Notes: a model not told the origin generated them from the letters alone. DNA of 17,667 nucleotides from Candidatus Magasanikbacteria bacterium CG10_big_fil_rev_8_21_14_0_10_36_16 (GCA_002773185.1 PFBU01000060.1:9977-27643); one strand, 5' to 3'. Shown: positions 1-6,285, numbered from the stretch's first letter. Made by a program: numbers and translations.

Positions 1-510
1 ACCTAACTTTTTGACACGACATTTTGAAACATATTCAAAAATGTCTAACTTTGCTCGTTTATATGCCTCAAAAGACCCATGCGAGTCAATATGCTCTGGA
101 TAAAGATTGGTAAGCATCATCATGTCGTAATTGATGAAACTGTGACGATACTGCAAACGACCTTCAGAAGTTGTTTCTACAATTGCCACATCACATTTTT
201 TTTCTACCATTTCACGCAAATATTTTTGGATTTGCATACGACCCAACATTGTCATTTTTTGATCATTCAGCTTTTCCTCACCAGCAATATAAAAATCAAT
301 AGTAGAAAGAGAACCTACTTTTAGCCCAGCACTTTCCAAAAGTTGTCTAAGTAAATAAGTTGTGGTTGATTTTCCACTTGTTCCTGTAATTCCAATTACC
401 AACAATTCTTCCGATGTATATTTATATTTGACAGAGCCAAGCCAAGCAAAAAACAGATGACGTAGGTTTAGAAACTTTTTTGGAAATATTTTTTTGATTA
501 TTTTTTTCAT
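1..510 (-). CDS. MurE-like Mur ligase, N-terminal 170 residues (runs off window start)
   Basis: ATP-dependent Mur ligase, the family that adds an amino acid to the UDP-MurNAc-peptide precursor of peptidoglycan in the cytoplasm. ATG is at 510-508 and the frame stays open to base 1, so the C-terminal part lies outside the window. Visible: P-loop GTSGKSTT at residues 43-50, the ETTSEGR stretch at 112-118 (equivalent of the conserved ETSS/EVSS segment), and TNLYPEHIDSHG at 134-145, the central-domain motif that is normally TNLxxDHLDYHG. The P-loop lies only about 43 residues from the start, against roughly 110 in classical MurE, so the N-terminal UDP-binding domain is missing; in its place is a short basic-hydrophobic segment (residues 2-31). 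Short MurE-like ligases of this kind are, from memory, common in CPR genomes. Substrate amino acid cannot be told. MurE-like is preferred over MurC/D/F on the TNL...HG motif; a MurT-like amidation partner is an alternative. Confidence 0.85.
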   Translation of the reverse strand, partial: MKKIIKKIFPKKFLNLRHLFFAWLGSVKYKYTSEELLVIGITGTSGKSTTTYLLRQLLESAGLKVGSLSTIDFYIAGEEKLNDQKMTMLGRMQIQKYLREMVEKKCDVAIVETTSEGRLQYRHSFINYDMMMLTNLYPEHIDSHGSFEAYKRAKLDIFEYVSKCRVKKLG

Positions 511-538
511 ATTTGCAACTTTATATATTTTCAAAGAG

Positions 539-626
539 ATAGAACACAAATTTCAGAAGATTACCAGGATAAACCAGGATCAAATCTTGGTAAATCTAAG
601 GTAAATCTTGGCTATCTGTGTTCTAT
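539..626. repeat. Imperfect palindrome with nested repeats
   Basis: Outer arms ATAGAACACA (539-548) and TGTGTTCTAT (617-626) are a perfect 10-bp inverted repeat. Between them the left half carries two direct copies of ACCAGGATMA (563-572, 573-582) and the right half two copies of GGTAAATCT (589-597, 600-608), which pair imperfectly with the AAGATTACC/ACCAGG left half. It lies upstream of the Mur ligase start and upstream of the RNA promoter at 674. No T-run follows either arm, so it does not look like an intrinsic terminator. Function unknown: operator, processing hairpin or a small dispersed repeat. Confidence 0.5.
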
Positions 627-673
627 TAGACTGTAAAAATTTAATAAAATACTAACTTTATACACACCTTTTT

Positions 674-701
674 TTGTTATAAAGAAAAAGTATGTTATAT
701 T
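674..701 (+). promoter_or_regulatory. Promoter of orphan RNA
   Basis: -35 TTGTTA (674-679), 16-bp spacer, -10 TATATT (696-701). Predicted start near 708, immediately before the 5' strand of the long closing helix of the RNA downstream. No coding gene on this strand follows, which supports an RNA transcript. Confidence 0.5.
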
Positions 702-707
702 AATTTC

Positions 708-926
708 ATACCGTGTGTGTAGGAAGAGAGAGTCAAGTCGCAACTACAGCCCCGCCCAGGCAACCGTCACCCCGCCTGATCGTGCGCTGGAAGGAAGGTG
801 GTCCAAATAGCGACAAAATCTCTGTTGGGTCTCAAACCCACCCACAAGCCCAACAAATACGAGAGAACCAACACCTCCTCCTACACACGCGGTTCTCTCA
901 TTAACACTTGAAAAAAGTGTTTTTTA
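708..926 (+). ncRNA. Putative structured noncoding RNA, family not recognised
   Basis: A GC-rich island (about 57% G+C over 711-892 by my count) in A+T-rich DNA, with a promoter in front and a Rho-independent terminator at its end. Visible helices: a 14-bp closing helix between 711-724 and 879-892 (one G-U); AGAGA 727-731 with TCTCT 819-823; GTCGC 737-741 with GCGAC 810-814; hairpin CAGGC 757-761/GCCTG 774-778; GTTGGG 824-829/CCCAAC 849-854, competing with TGGGT 826-830/ACCCA 836-840; GAGAGAACC 861-869/GGTTCTCTC 891-899. The last helix encloses and slightly overlaps the 3' strand of the closing helix, so the RNA is either a pseudoknot or a two-state switch. The conserved sequences of RNase P, SRP, tmRNA, 6S or common riboswitches are not apparent. 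A 63-codon frame inside it has no plausible protein features and I treat it as chance. Confidence 0.65.
903..926 (+). terminator. Rho-independent terminator of the orphan RNA
   Basis: AACACTT (903-909), five-base loop, AAGTGTT (915-921), then a T-run to 925. Only the plus strand has a T-run after the stem, so it serves the RNA and not the minus-strand translin gene, whose TAA stop (926-924) overlaps the T-run. The two transcripts converge here. Confidence 0.7.
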
Positions 927-1496
927 TTTGGTTAAACTAAGCTCATAAACAATCTGCTCAATTTTCTGAGCTGCCATCTTGGCTTGGTCAAACTTATTAC
1001 GCAAATAACTAGTTAAGTTAAATTCAATAAGTTCACCAGTAATTTCTTGGGCTATATTAGCACATTTCTTCACTTTGTCCATATCTTTTTCAGTAGCCGA
1101 TTTGATAGCATAACGATAAAGTTCACCTGGCACATCACAAAGTCCACCAATATAACTACGCTCTGGAATATTCATTACAGTAATTTTACCAAGTTTTCCC
1201 GTAGTCAAAAATTGATAAAATAGATTAGCTTCCACATATTCTTCAAGTCCTGCTTTGAAAGAACCTTCTTCTTGAACTTCTGAATATTTGGCATATTTCT
1301 TGAGTAAATTTTCCAACAAATTTTTACTATTAGACAATTTTTCTTCAGCTTCCTTCATATTGTCCCTGTGCATAGCAAAAATGGCCCTTTTGGCATTGTG
1401 CAGGGCATCATCAGATGATTTTATCACTTCTCTCCTCACTTCAGCATACTGAAGCAAATTTTTCTTGATACTATTCAAATATTTCTTGTCCATCAT
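924..1496 (-). CDS. Translin-family protein
   Basis: Translin/TRAX-family all-alpha protein of 190 aa, the usual size for the family. In eukaryotes translin and TRAX assemble into an oligomeric nucleic-acid-binding shell (C3PO) in which TRAX supplies RNase activity; archaea and some bacteria carry single homologues. Recognised from the signature GGLCDVPGELYRYAI (residues 117-131), the preceding acidic stretch LEEYVEANLF (84-93), and long amphipathic helices throughout. Acidic residues E85/E86/E89 and D121/E125 sit where TRAX keeps its catalytic acids, so RNase activity is possible but is an inference from motif position only. Starts with two adjacent ATGs (1496-1494, 1493-1491); no Shine-Dalgarno. 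It begins 10 nt after the P-type ATPase stop, so the two are probably cotranscribed. The function of bacterial members is not established to my knowledge. Confidence 0.8.
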   Translation of the reverse strand: MMDKKYLNSIKKNLLQYAEVRREVIKSSDDALHNAKRAIFAMHRDNMKEAEEKLSNSKNLLENLLKKYAKYSEVQEEGSFKAGLEEYVEANLFYQFLTTGKLGKITVMNIPERSYIGGLCDVPGELYRYAIKSATEKDMDKVKKCANIAQEITGELIEFNLTSYLRNKFDQAKMAAQKIEQIVYELSLTK

Positions 1497-1506
1497 ATTT
1501 TATTAT

Positions 1507-4185
1507 TTAAGCGTGATTTAAAAATTTATTCCTAACTAAAAATATTCCTTTGATTATTTCAATTATAAAGATATTAAGTAAGCCAAAAAGTATTATTACG
1601 ACCCAATGTCCAAAGCCCAAAGTGCTTGTTTTCAAAAGCAATTGTAATGGTGGAAAGTAAACTGCTGAAACAAGTAAAAACCATCCCAATAAAACAGCTC
1701 CAGTCAAATATTTATTATCAAATAAACTCATTTGCCAAACATGTTTTTTCATACTTCGTATAGAGTATATATAAAACAAAGAGTCAATTCCCAAAGCCAC
1801 AAACATGATAGTTCTAGCAACTCCTATACTAGTTCCAATACTCAGATAATACCAAAATAAGAAGAATAATACCATATTAGAAACTACAGCAATTGTAACA
1901 ATCATTATTATCATCTCTCTGTCTATAATAGAGCCCGTCTTAGCCCTAGGTTTTTCTTTCATATTGTCTTCAGCCTTTTTGTCAAAAGCCAATGCCATAT
2001 TTGGAAAAGAATCTTCTATCAAGTTGACCCACAAAATTTGTACTGGCAAAAGAGCCAAAGGTAATCCAAACAAAATACTACCGCCTATCAAAACAATTTC
2101 TGTAAAACTACCAGATAAAAGATAAAGTATAACTTTTCTAATATTTTTATAAATATGTCTACCTTCTTCTACAGCAGCGACAATAGTGGAGAAATCATCA
2201 TCAGTCAAGACTAGACCAGCAATATCTTTGGAAATATCAGTGCCTGAACCAAGAGCTATTCCAATGTTAGCACCCTTTAACGCCGGCGCATCATTGACAC
2301 CATCACCTGTCATCGCCACAACTTCTCCTTTTCTTTGTAAAACTTCTACAATACGAATTTTATGTTTTGGATCTACACGAGCAAAAATAAATAAATTATC
2401 TATTCTATCTGACAATTCAGTATCAGTCATAGCTTCCAACTCTAGACCAGTCAAAATATTTTTATTTTCACATTCAATACCAAGTTCACGCCCAATGAAC
2501 TGAGCTGTCTTAGGATTGTCTCCTGTTATCATAATAGTTCTTATACCAGCCTGCTTAGCACGTAAAATAGTTTCCTTAGCCTCAAGACGCAAAGGATCAG
2601 ACAAGGCCACAATACCCAAAAAAACAAAATCATCCAAACCTTGTTTTTCTATTGTCTTTATATTCTTATCTATTTTTTTGTTAGCCAAAGCCAAAACCCT
2701 GAGACCTTTTTCAGTAAGGATGCTTTCTTGTTTAATAAACCATTCTTTGGTTTTTTTGTCTAACTTTTTTATTTTTCCATTTTCTCTATAAAAATTGACT
2801 TTGACAAAGACACTTTCAAAAGATCCTTTAAGATACAAATTATTTTCTTTTATACCTTCATGCAAAGTAAGCATAAATTTATTTTTACTATCAAAAGGTA
2901 TTTCATCAATCCTCTTCAATTTATTTTCTAAAATTTGTTTATCAATACCAATTTTTTTGGCAGAAAAAAGAAAAGCTGAATCAGTCGTGTCCCCCACAAA
3001 ATTCCAATCTTTTTCTTCTGCCTTTCCATTTTCCAAAAATGAATCATTACATAATACACCAACTTGTAGCAACATCTTCACGTCCTGAAATTTTTTATCT
3101 TCCAAATTAAGTAAATTTATTTCTTGATTATCCAATTCATTATTACTAGTAATAACATTTACCAAACGCATTTTGCCTTCTGTAAGAGTTCCTGTTTTGT
3201 CAGTACAAATCACACTAACAGAACCCAATGTTTCAGCTGAAATAAGTTTTCTTACCAAAGCTTTACGTTTCAAAATATGTTGCATGCCAATAGCCAAAAT
3301 CACTGTTACTGAAATTACCAAGCCTTCAGGGATAGCTGCCACAGCCACTGCTACGGCTGTTTCAAACATTTGCAACAAACTATATTCTACTGAATTTTGT
3401 AATATACCTAAAACAAAAATAAATATAGCTATAAGAAGCACAACAATCCCAATAACTTTACTCATTTTTTGTAATTGATTTTGCAAAGGTGTACTTTCTT
3501 GTAAAGTTTCTTTTACTAAAATAGCTATCTTACCAATTTCAGTATCTTTACCTACATTAGTAATTACAACCATGGCATTGCCATTAGCAATTGTTGTGCC
3601 TCGATAAACCATATTAGCCCTACTTGCTAGACCGGTTTCTTTTGATATTTTTTTGTTATTTTTAGTTACCAAAGCAGATTCGCCTGTCAAAACTGCTTCA
3701 TTTATTTGCAAATTATTACATTTTATTATTCTAGCATCAGCTTGAATTTTTGCACCAACATCTAATAACATCACATCTCCAGGTACCAGATCAGTACTTG
3801 ATACCAAAACTTTTTTAGCATCACGAAAAACTAAACAATTGTATTTTACAAAATCCTGCAATTTTTCGAGAGCTACATCTGCTTTATATTCTTGCACAAA
3901 ACCAATTATGACATTGACAAAAACAGTAATCAAAATTACTATCATATCTGTATACTCAGCCAAGATGCCACTAATTATTCCAGCTACAGCCAAAATTAAA
4001 ATCAATGGGCTCTTCCACTGATTCATAAAGATTTTAGCCTTAGTCATTTTTGTTTTTGAACTCGGCAGATTATTGAGACCAAACGTCTGTAATCGTTGCT
4101 TAGCCTCAACTGAGGATAAACCAAGCTCTGCAGATTGCAATTTATCGAAAACCTGTGATATACTGTCTGCGTGATAATTTTTCAT
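1507..4185 (-). CDS. P-type cation-transporting ATPase (P2, calcium-pump-like)
   Basis: Membrane pump that uses ATP and an aspartyl-phosphate intermediate to move cations; 892 aa, full length for the P2 class. Numbered from the ATG at 4185-4183: N-terminal cation-ATPase domain 1-58, actuator TGES 167-170, M4 PEGL with E287, phosphorylation motif DKTGT 329-333 (D329), nucleotide-domain KGSFES from 453, DPLR 530-533 (usually DPPR), TGD 554-556, TGDGVND 626-632, then a C-terminal six-helix membrane region. Site residues resemble the SERCA type: M4 E287, M5 E696 (equivalent of E771), M6 N721 and E724-D725 (equivalents of N796 and T799-D800, so Thr is replaced by Glu). Ca2+ is the best guess; Mn2+ or a monovalent ion cannot be excluded. 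The frame can be extended two codons to a TTG (4191-4189), but the ATG is preferred. First gene of an operon with the translin-family gene. Confidence 0.93.
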   Translation of the reverse strand: MKNYHADSISQVFDKLQSAELGLSSVEAKQRLQTFGLNNLPSSKTKMTKAKIFMNQWKSPLILILAVAGIISGILAEYTDMIVILITVFVNVIIGFVQEYKADVALEKLQDFVKYNCLVFRDAKKVLVSSTDLVPGDVMLLDVGAKIQADARIIKCNNLQINEAVLTGESALVTKNNKKISKETGLASRANMVYRGTTIANGNAMVVITNVGKDTEIGKIAILVKETLQESTPLQNQLQKMSKVIGIVVLLIAIFIFVLGILQNSVEYSLLQMFETAVAVAVAAIPEGLVISVTVILAIGMQHILKRKALVRKLISAETLGSVSVICTDKTGTLTEGKMRLVNVITSNNELDNQEINLLNLEDKKFQDVKMLLQVGVLCNDSFLENGKAEEKDWNFVGDTTDSAFLFSAKKIGIDKQILENKLKRIDEIPFDSKNKFMLTLHEGIKENNLYLKGSFESVFVKVNFYRENGKIKKLDKKTKEWFIKQESILTEKGLRVLALANKKIDKNIKTIEKQGLDDFVFLGIVALSDPLRLEAKETILRAKQAGIRTIMITGDNPKTAQFIGRELGIECENKNILTGLELEAMTDTELSDRIDNLFIFARVDPKHKIRIVEVLQRKGEVVAMTGDGVNDAPALKGANIGIALGSGTDISKDIAGLVLTDDDFSTIVAAVEEGRHIYKNIRKVILYLLSGSFTEIVLIGGSILFGLPLALLPVQILWVNLIEDSFPNMALAFDKKAEDNMKEKPRAKTGSIIDREMIIMIVTIAVVSNMVLFFLFWYYLSIGTSIGVARTIMFVALGIDSLFYIYSIRSMKKHVWQMSLFDNKYLTGAVLLGWFLLVSAVYFPPLQLLLKTSTLGFGHWVVIILFGLLNIFIIEIIKGIFLVRNKFLNHA

Positions 4186-4192
4186 AAACAAT

Positions 4193-4208
4193 AAAAGTCT
4201 TGACTTTT
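4193..4208. promoter_or_regulatory. 16-bp perfect palindrome between ATPase and tRNA-Lys
   Basis: AAAAGTC (4193-4199), TT, GACTTTT (4202-4208). It lies 8 bp upstream of the ATPase ATG and overlaps the -35 hexamer proposed for the divergent tRNA gene. Could be an operator for the pump operon; could equally be chance in A+T-rich DNA. Confidence 0.3.
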
Positions 4209-4226
4209 TAATGAATGTATTATAAC
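4200..4226 (+). promoter_or_regulatory. Possible tRNA-Lys promoter
   Basis: -35 TTGACT (4200-4205), short 15-bp spacer, -10 TATAAC (4221-4226); predicted start near 4233, about 22 nt before the mature tRNA. The spacer is shorter than ideal. Confidence 0.4.
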
Positions 4227-4254
4227 ATATAAACCATAATTTTTAAATCAAAAT

Positions 4255-4327
4255 GGTCCGGTAGCTCAGCTGGTAGAGCAGTAGCCTTTTAAGCTAACGG
4301 TCGTGGGTTCGAACCCCACCCGGATCA
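4255..4327 (+). tRNA. tRNA-Lys (anticodon UUU)
   Basis: Cloverleaf of 73 nt. Acceptor GGTCCGG pairs with CCGGATC (one G-U at pair 2-71), discriminator A at 4327. The D-arm carries AGCTCAGCTGGTAGAGC, the anticodon loop is CTTTTAA (4286-4292) with anticodon TTT at 4288-4290, and the T-arm GTGGGTTCGAACCCCAC is perfect. The first anticodon-stem pair (G-A) is a mismatch. The 3' CCA is not encoded (CTA follows the discriminator), so it must be added by a CCA-adding enzyme. Single-gene transcript with its own terminator. Confidence 0.97.
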
Positions 4328-4330
4328 CTA

Positions 4331-4363
4331 AAGCAACTTAATACCTAAGTTGCTTTTATTTTT
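4331..4363 (+). terminator. Terminator after tRNA-Lys
   Basis: Perfect 10-bp stem AAGCAACTTA (4331-4340)/TAAGTTGCTT (4346-4355), 5-nt loop, then TTTTATTTTT. It begins 3 nt after the discriminator base. Confidence 0.85.
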
Positions 4364-4368
4364 AAACA

Positions 4369-4469
4369 TAATTAGTTCATCCTGGGTGTTTCTTCTTGAC
4401 GTATTGGTGAAAGTTATTTTTATTCCACCAGTATACCCTAGAACGAAACCCGAAAGGTAACCCTAATTA
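4369..4469. ncRNA. Possible small folded RNA (strand unresolved)
   Basis: A segment closed by TAATTAG (4369-4375)/CTAATTA (4463-4469). Inside is a 9-bp helix 4401-4409/4426-4434 (including G-U pairs), GGGT at 4384-4387 that could pair with any of three ACCC copies (4435-4438, 4448-4451, 4460-4463), and a small hairpin closing a CGAAA loop (ACC 4448-4450/GGT 4456-4458). No clear promoter or coding potential. It sits between the tRNA-Lys terminator and the terminator of the next gene. The support is structural only, and such folds can occur by chance. Confidence 0.3.
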
Positions 4470-4502
4470 CTACAATTGTAACAGATTTATCCAAAAAATA
4501 TG

Positions 4503-4511
4503 TGTGGATAA
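4503..4511 (-). promoter_or_regulatory. DnaA-box consensus 9-mer
   Basis: TGTGGATAA, the reverse complement of the DnaA box TTATCCACA. A single copy with no DnaA-box cluster, dnaA or dnaN nearby. May be chance or a dispersed DnaA-binding site. Confidence 0.25.
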
Positions 4512-4527
4512 GTAAAAAATATGCCAC

Positions 4528-4561
4528 AAAAAAACACACCAATGTTCAGTCAGTGTGTTTT
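4528..4561 (-). terminator. Terminator downstream of the secreted repeat protein gene
   Basis: 9-bp stem AAAACACAC (4531-4539)/GTGTGTTTT (4553-4561). Read on the minus strand the stem is followed by seven T (4534-4528). It lies about 105 nt beyond the stop at 4667 and is the first good terminator on that strand. On the plus strand the T-run is only four long. Confidence 0.6.
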
Positions 4562-4666
4562 CCTGTGAAAAAAATGAATAAAAAAGGTTTTAATTATTTT
4601 TATGAATTAATTACTTATCTAATTTGACTAGAACAGAGCAAACAGGAGAGCTTCGCTATAGCCAAA

Positions 4667-5332
4667 TTAACTTTGTGTTTGTGTTGATTTGATATTTTTA
4701 TTACCTTTCATCATTTGTCTGTGTTCCATACCAAATGGTTTTTCCAATCCCAATTTTTGCTCAATAGCTTCTGCACCAGCTTTGTCCCCTGCTTGCATAA
4801 GTTTGTGCATTTCTAGCAATTGAGAAAAATTACTTTCATTGATTACTTCAAGCATTTTTCCTCCCATTGGAGTATTTTCTATTGCTATTTTCCAAGCATT
4901 ATAATCAGAATTGTTAATGGCTGTTTGTACAGCGTTATTTTGTCCTTTATCAAAATGACCTCTACCCATAACGCCTTTTTGCGGAACAATCTGTGCTGGA
5001 AGACCTAGTTCGGCTCTAATAGCCTCGGCTCCTGCCTTATCACCAGACATCATCATTTTTTGCATTTCTACAAATTTTGGAAAATTTGTTTCATTTATTA
5101 CACTCAAAATTTGTGAAGATCTAGGATTCTTAGACATCAGATCTTTCCAGGTCTGAAAATCCGTAGTATCAAGAAGCTTCTGCATTTCTGCGTGTCTGTC
5201 TTGGTTAAAATTTCTTCCAGTCATGCTTGTGTTTTGACCAGAAGGGCCTGAGTAGGCATTGGCAGCAACCGAGCCTATCAGAGCCAAACCCAAAGCGGAA
5301 ATACCCGCGATAGTTAAGGTTTTCTTGTTCAT
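4667..5332 (-). CDS. Secreted protein with two tandem helical repeats
   Basis: 221-aa exported protein of unknown function. Residues 1-26 form a signal peptide: MNKK, a hydrophobic core, and a signal-peptidase-I-type site ANA-YSG after residue 26. The mature part holds two repeats of about 65 residues (47-111 and 132-196) with the shared pattern: helix ending in DYxxWK or DFQTWK, then V-I-N-E-[ST]-N-F, a Met-rich helix, and GDKAGAEAI..[EQ].LGL. The repeats are separated by a Gly/His-containing linker (112-131), and the tail is Lys/Gln/Ser-rich. Met and His are frequent (MMMSGDK, RHAEMQ, GMEHRQMM), so metal or peptide binding is imaginable but not shown. No catalytic motif and no membrane anchor after the signal peptide. 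The 5' UTR probably contains two hairpins (5365-5414, 5419-5444). Proteins with this GDKAGAEAI repeat are, from memory, frequent in CPR genomes. Confidence 0.75.
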   Translation of the reverse strand: MNKKTLTIAGISALGLALIGSVAANAYSGPSGQNTSMTGRNFNQDRHAEMQKLLDTTDFQTWKDLMSKNPRSSQILSVINETNFPKFVEMQKMMMSGDKAGAEAIRAELGLPAQIVPQKGVMGRGHFDKGQNNAVQTAINNSDYNAWKIAIENTPMGGKMLEVINESNFSQLLEMHKLMQAGDKAGAEAIEQKLGLEKPFGMEHRQMMKGNKNIKSTQTQS

Positions 5333-5364
5333 ATTTATATTTAAGTTATCCCTAATAAATCAGG

Positions 5365-5414
5365 AAGAGAAGTTTTTTACAAACTAGTGTGAATACTAGT
5401 TTGTAATTTCTCTT
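5365..5414. repeat. Long perfect-core inverted repeat in upstream region of the secreted protein gene
   Basis: 12-bp perfect arms TTACAAACTAGT (5377-5388)/ACTAGTTTGTAA (5395-5406) around a 6-nt loop, extended by AAGAGAA (5365-5371)/TTCTCTT (5408-5414) across an asymmetric bulge. No T-run follows on either strand, so it is not a normal terminator. It lies 33 bp upstream of the ATG at 5332: operator, mRNA-stabilising 5' hairpin or transcript end are all possible. Confidence 0.55.
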
Positions 5415-5418
5415 GTAC

Positions 5419-5444
5419 CATCAACTTATTTAATTTCGTTGATG
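5419..5444. repeat. Hairpin CATCAAC/GTTGATG
   Basis: 7-bp perfect arms at 5419-5425 and 5438-5444 with a 12-nt loop, directly upstream of the larger inverted repeat. A TATAAT-like -10 on the minus strand (5450-5445) borders it, so both hairpins could lie in the 5' UTR of the secreted protein mRNA; I see no matching -35 at normal spacing. Confidence 0.35.
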
Positions 5445-5473
5445 ATTATAAAATGTGTAGGTGATATCTCCTA

Positions 5474-6277
5474 TCAATTAATAATACGCAACTGTGGAAT
5501 GTTTTCTTTCATTATCTGATGATGTATCAAAATACAATCAGCATCATTGTCATCTTCCATATTACAATTCTCCAATGGTTCAGGAAAAAATGGTTTTATC
5601 ATTTTGGCTTGAATTTTATTTTCAGCTAAAATTTTGCCAACCACCCTTATTCTTTGAGCAAAATCCAAATGTACAAAAGGAGGAAGATGAATACGTGAAA
5701 TATCTACAAACCAAGTTTTTTGGGCTGGATCCAAAATTTGTAATTCACTTTTATTAAAATCTACAAAAATTATTTGCCCAGCAATAAAGCCTTGCATAGG
5801 CCTATTCCACATTTCTTGTCTTTTTTCCATTAGCTGTCCATAAAAAACTACATTATTGTTGAAAAATAATCCTTCAATACTTTCACCAGCTCCAAATACA
5901 TAAGCTCCACTACCAAGCACAACAGACAAAGCAAAATAAGCCACTACGATTACTGAAAATCTATAACGATAACCAAATTTGGTATGATGAAAATTGTAAT
6001 AAGCCAAAAAGATAAATAATAAAGATAACAAAACCCAAAAATATGGAATTGCTAACAATAGAAAATTAATTTGTGAAAAACCGGCTTGTATATAAAGACT
6101 CCAATCTTCATTTTTCAAATAAAAAATTATCACAGAAACAGCCAGTGAACCAAAGACAACCATCAAAAATGCCAAAACAGTCCAAGCATAACTCTTGAAC
6201 AAAAATTTGAATCGAGGAGTTGGCTTGATGTGCTTGTCCTTGATAGTCTGCAAAATTTTGTTTCCTATATCTGTCAT
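5474..6277 (-). CDS. Three-TM membrane protein, probable anti-sigma factor
   Basis: 267 aa, no family recognised with certainty. About 30 N-terminal residues are hydrophilic and basic, then three membrane helices (about 31-53, 70-94, 107-129), then a soluble domain of about 138 residues with beta-rich sequence (FIAGQIIFVDF, WFVDISRIHLP, RIRVVGKIL) and two Cys (CNMEDDNDADC) near the end. With three helices and a cytoplasmic N-terminus the C-terminal domain would face outside, suiting a sensor. It follows the ECF sigma gene on the same strand after 88 nt, the usual place for an anti-sigma factor; the assignment rests on that context. The stop is TGA, followed at once in frame by TAG. No zinc-finger (ZAS) HxxxCxxC motif is seen in the cytoplasmic part, so it would not be a classical ZAS anti-sigma. 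Confidence 0.55.
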   Translation of the reverse strand: MTDIGNKILQTIKDKHIKPTPRFKFLFKSYAWTVLAFLMVVFGSLAVSVIIFYLKNEDWSLYIQAGFSQINFLLLAIPYFWVLLSLLFIFLAYYNFHHTKFGYRYRFSVIVVAYFALSVVLGSGAYVFGAGESIEGLFFNNNVVFYGQLMEKRQEMWNRPMQGFIAGQIIFVDFNKSELQILDPAQKTWFVDISRIHLPPFVHLDFAQRIRVVGKILAENKIQAKMIKPFFPEPLENCNMEDDNDADCILIHHQIMKENIPQLRIIN

Positions 6278-6285
6278 ATTATTAA

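Noticed and set aside
713..904. 63-codon plus-strand reading frame
   Set aside because: It starts at GTG inside the closing helix of the RNA, has no ribosome binding site, and its Pro/Arg/Gln composition simply reflects the GC-rich RNA sequence.
708..926. Orphan RNA as SRP RNA, RNase P RNA, tmRNA or 6S RNA
   Set aside because: GGAAGGAA at 790-797 recalls the SRP tetraloop region, and CCAAATAG recalls RNase P, but the flanking conserved sequences (AGCAGC of SRP; GAGGAAAGTCC and ACAGAA of RNase P) are missing; there is no tRNA-like end for tmRNA, and the fold is branched, unlike the rod of 6S RNA.
2186..4021. Plus-strand reading frames of 60-105 codons inside the ATPase gene
   Set aside because: They are antisense shadows of a gene whose motifs are complete on the minus strand.
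4186..4191. Longer ATPase start at TTG 4191
   Set aside because: It adds only two residues and uses a rare start, while the ATG at 4185 matches the expected N-terminus.
5474..5476. Recoded TGA (glycine, code 25) as in Gracilibacteria/Absconditabacteria
   Set aside because: TGA ends the three-TM gene and pyrH at sensible lengths, and no gene in the window contains an internal TGA.
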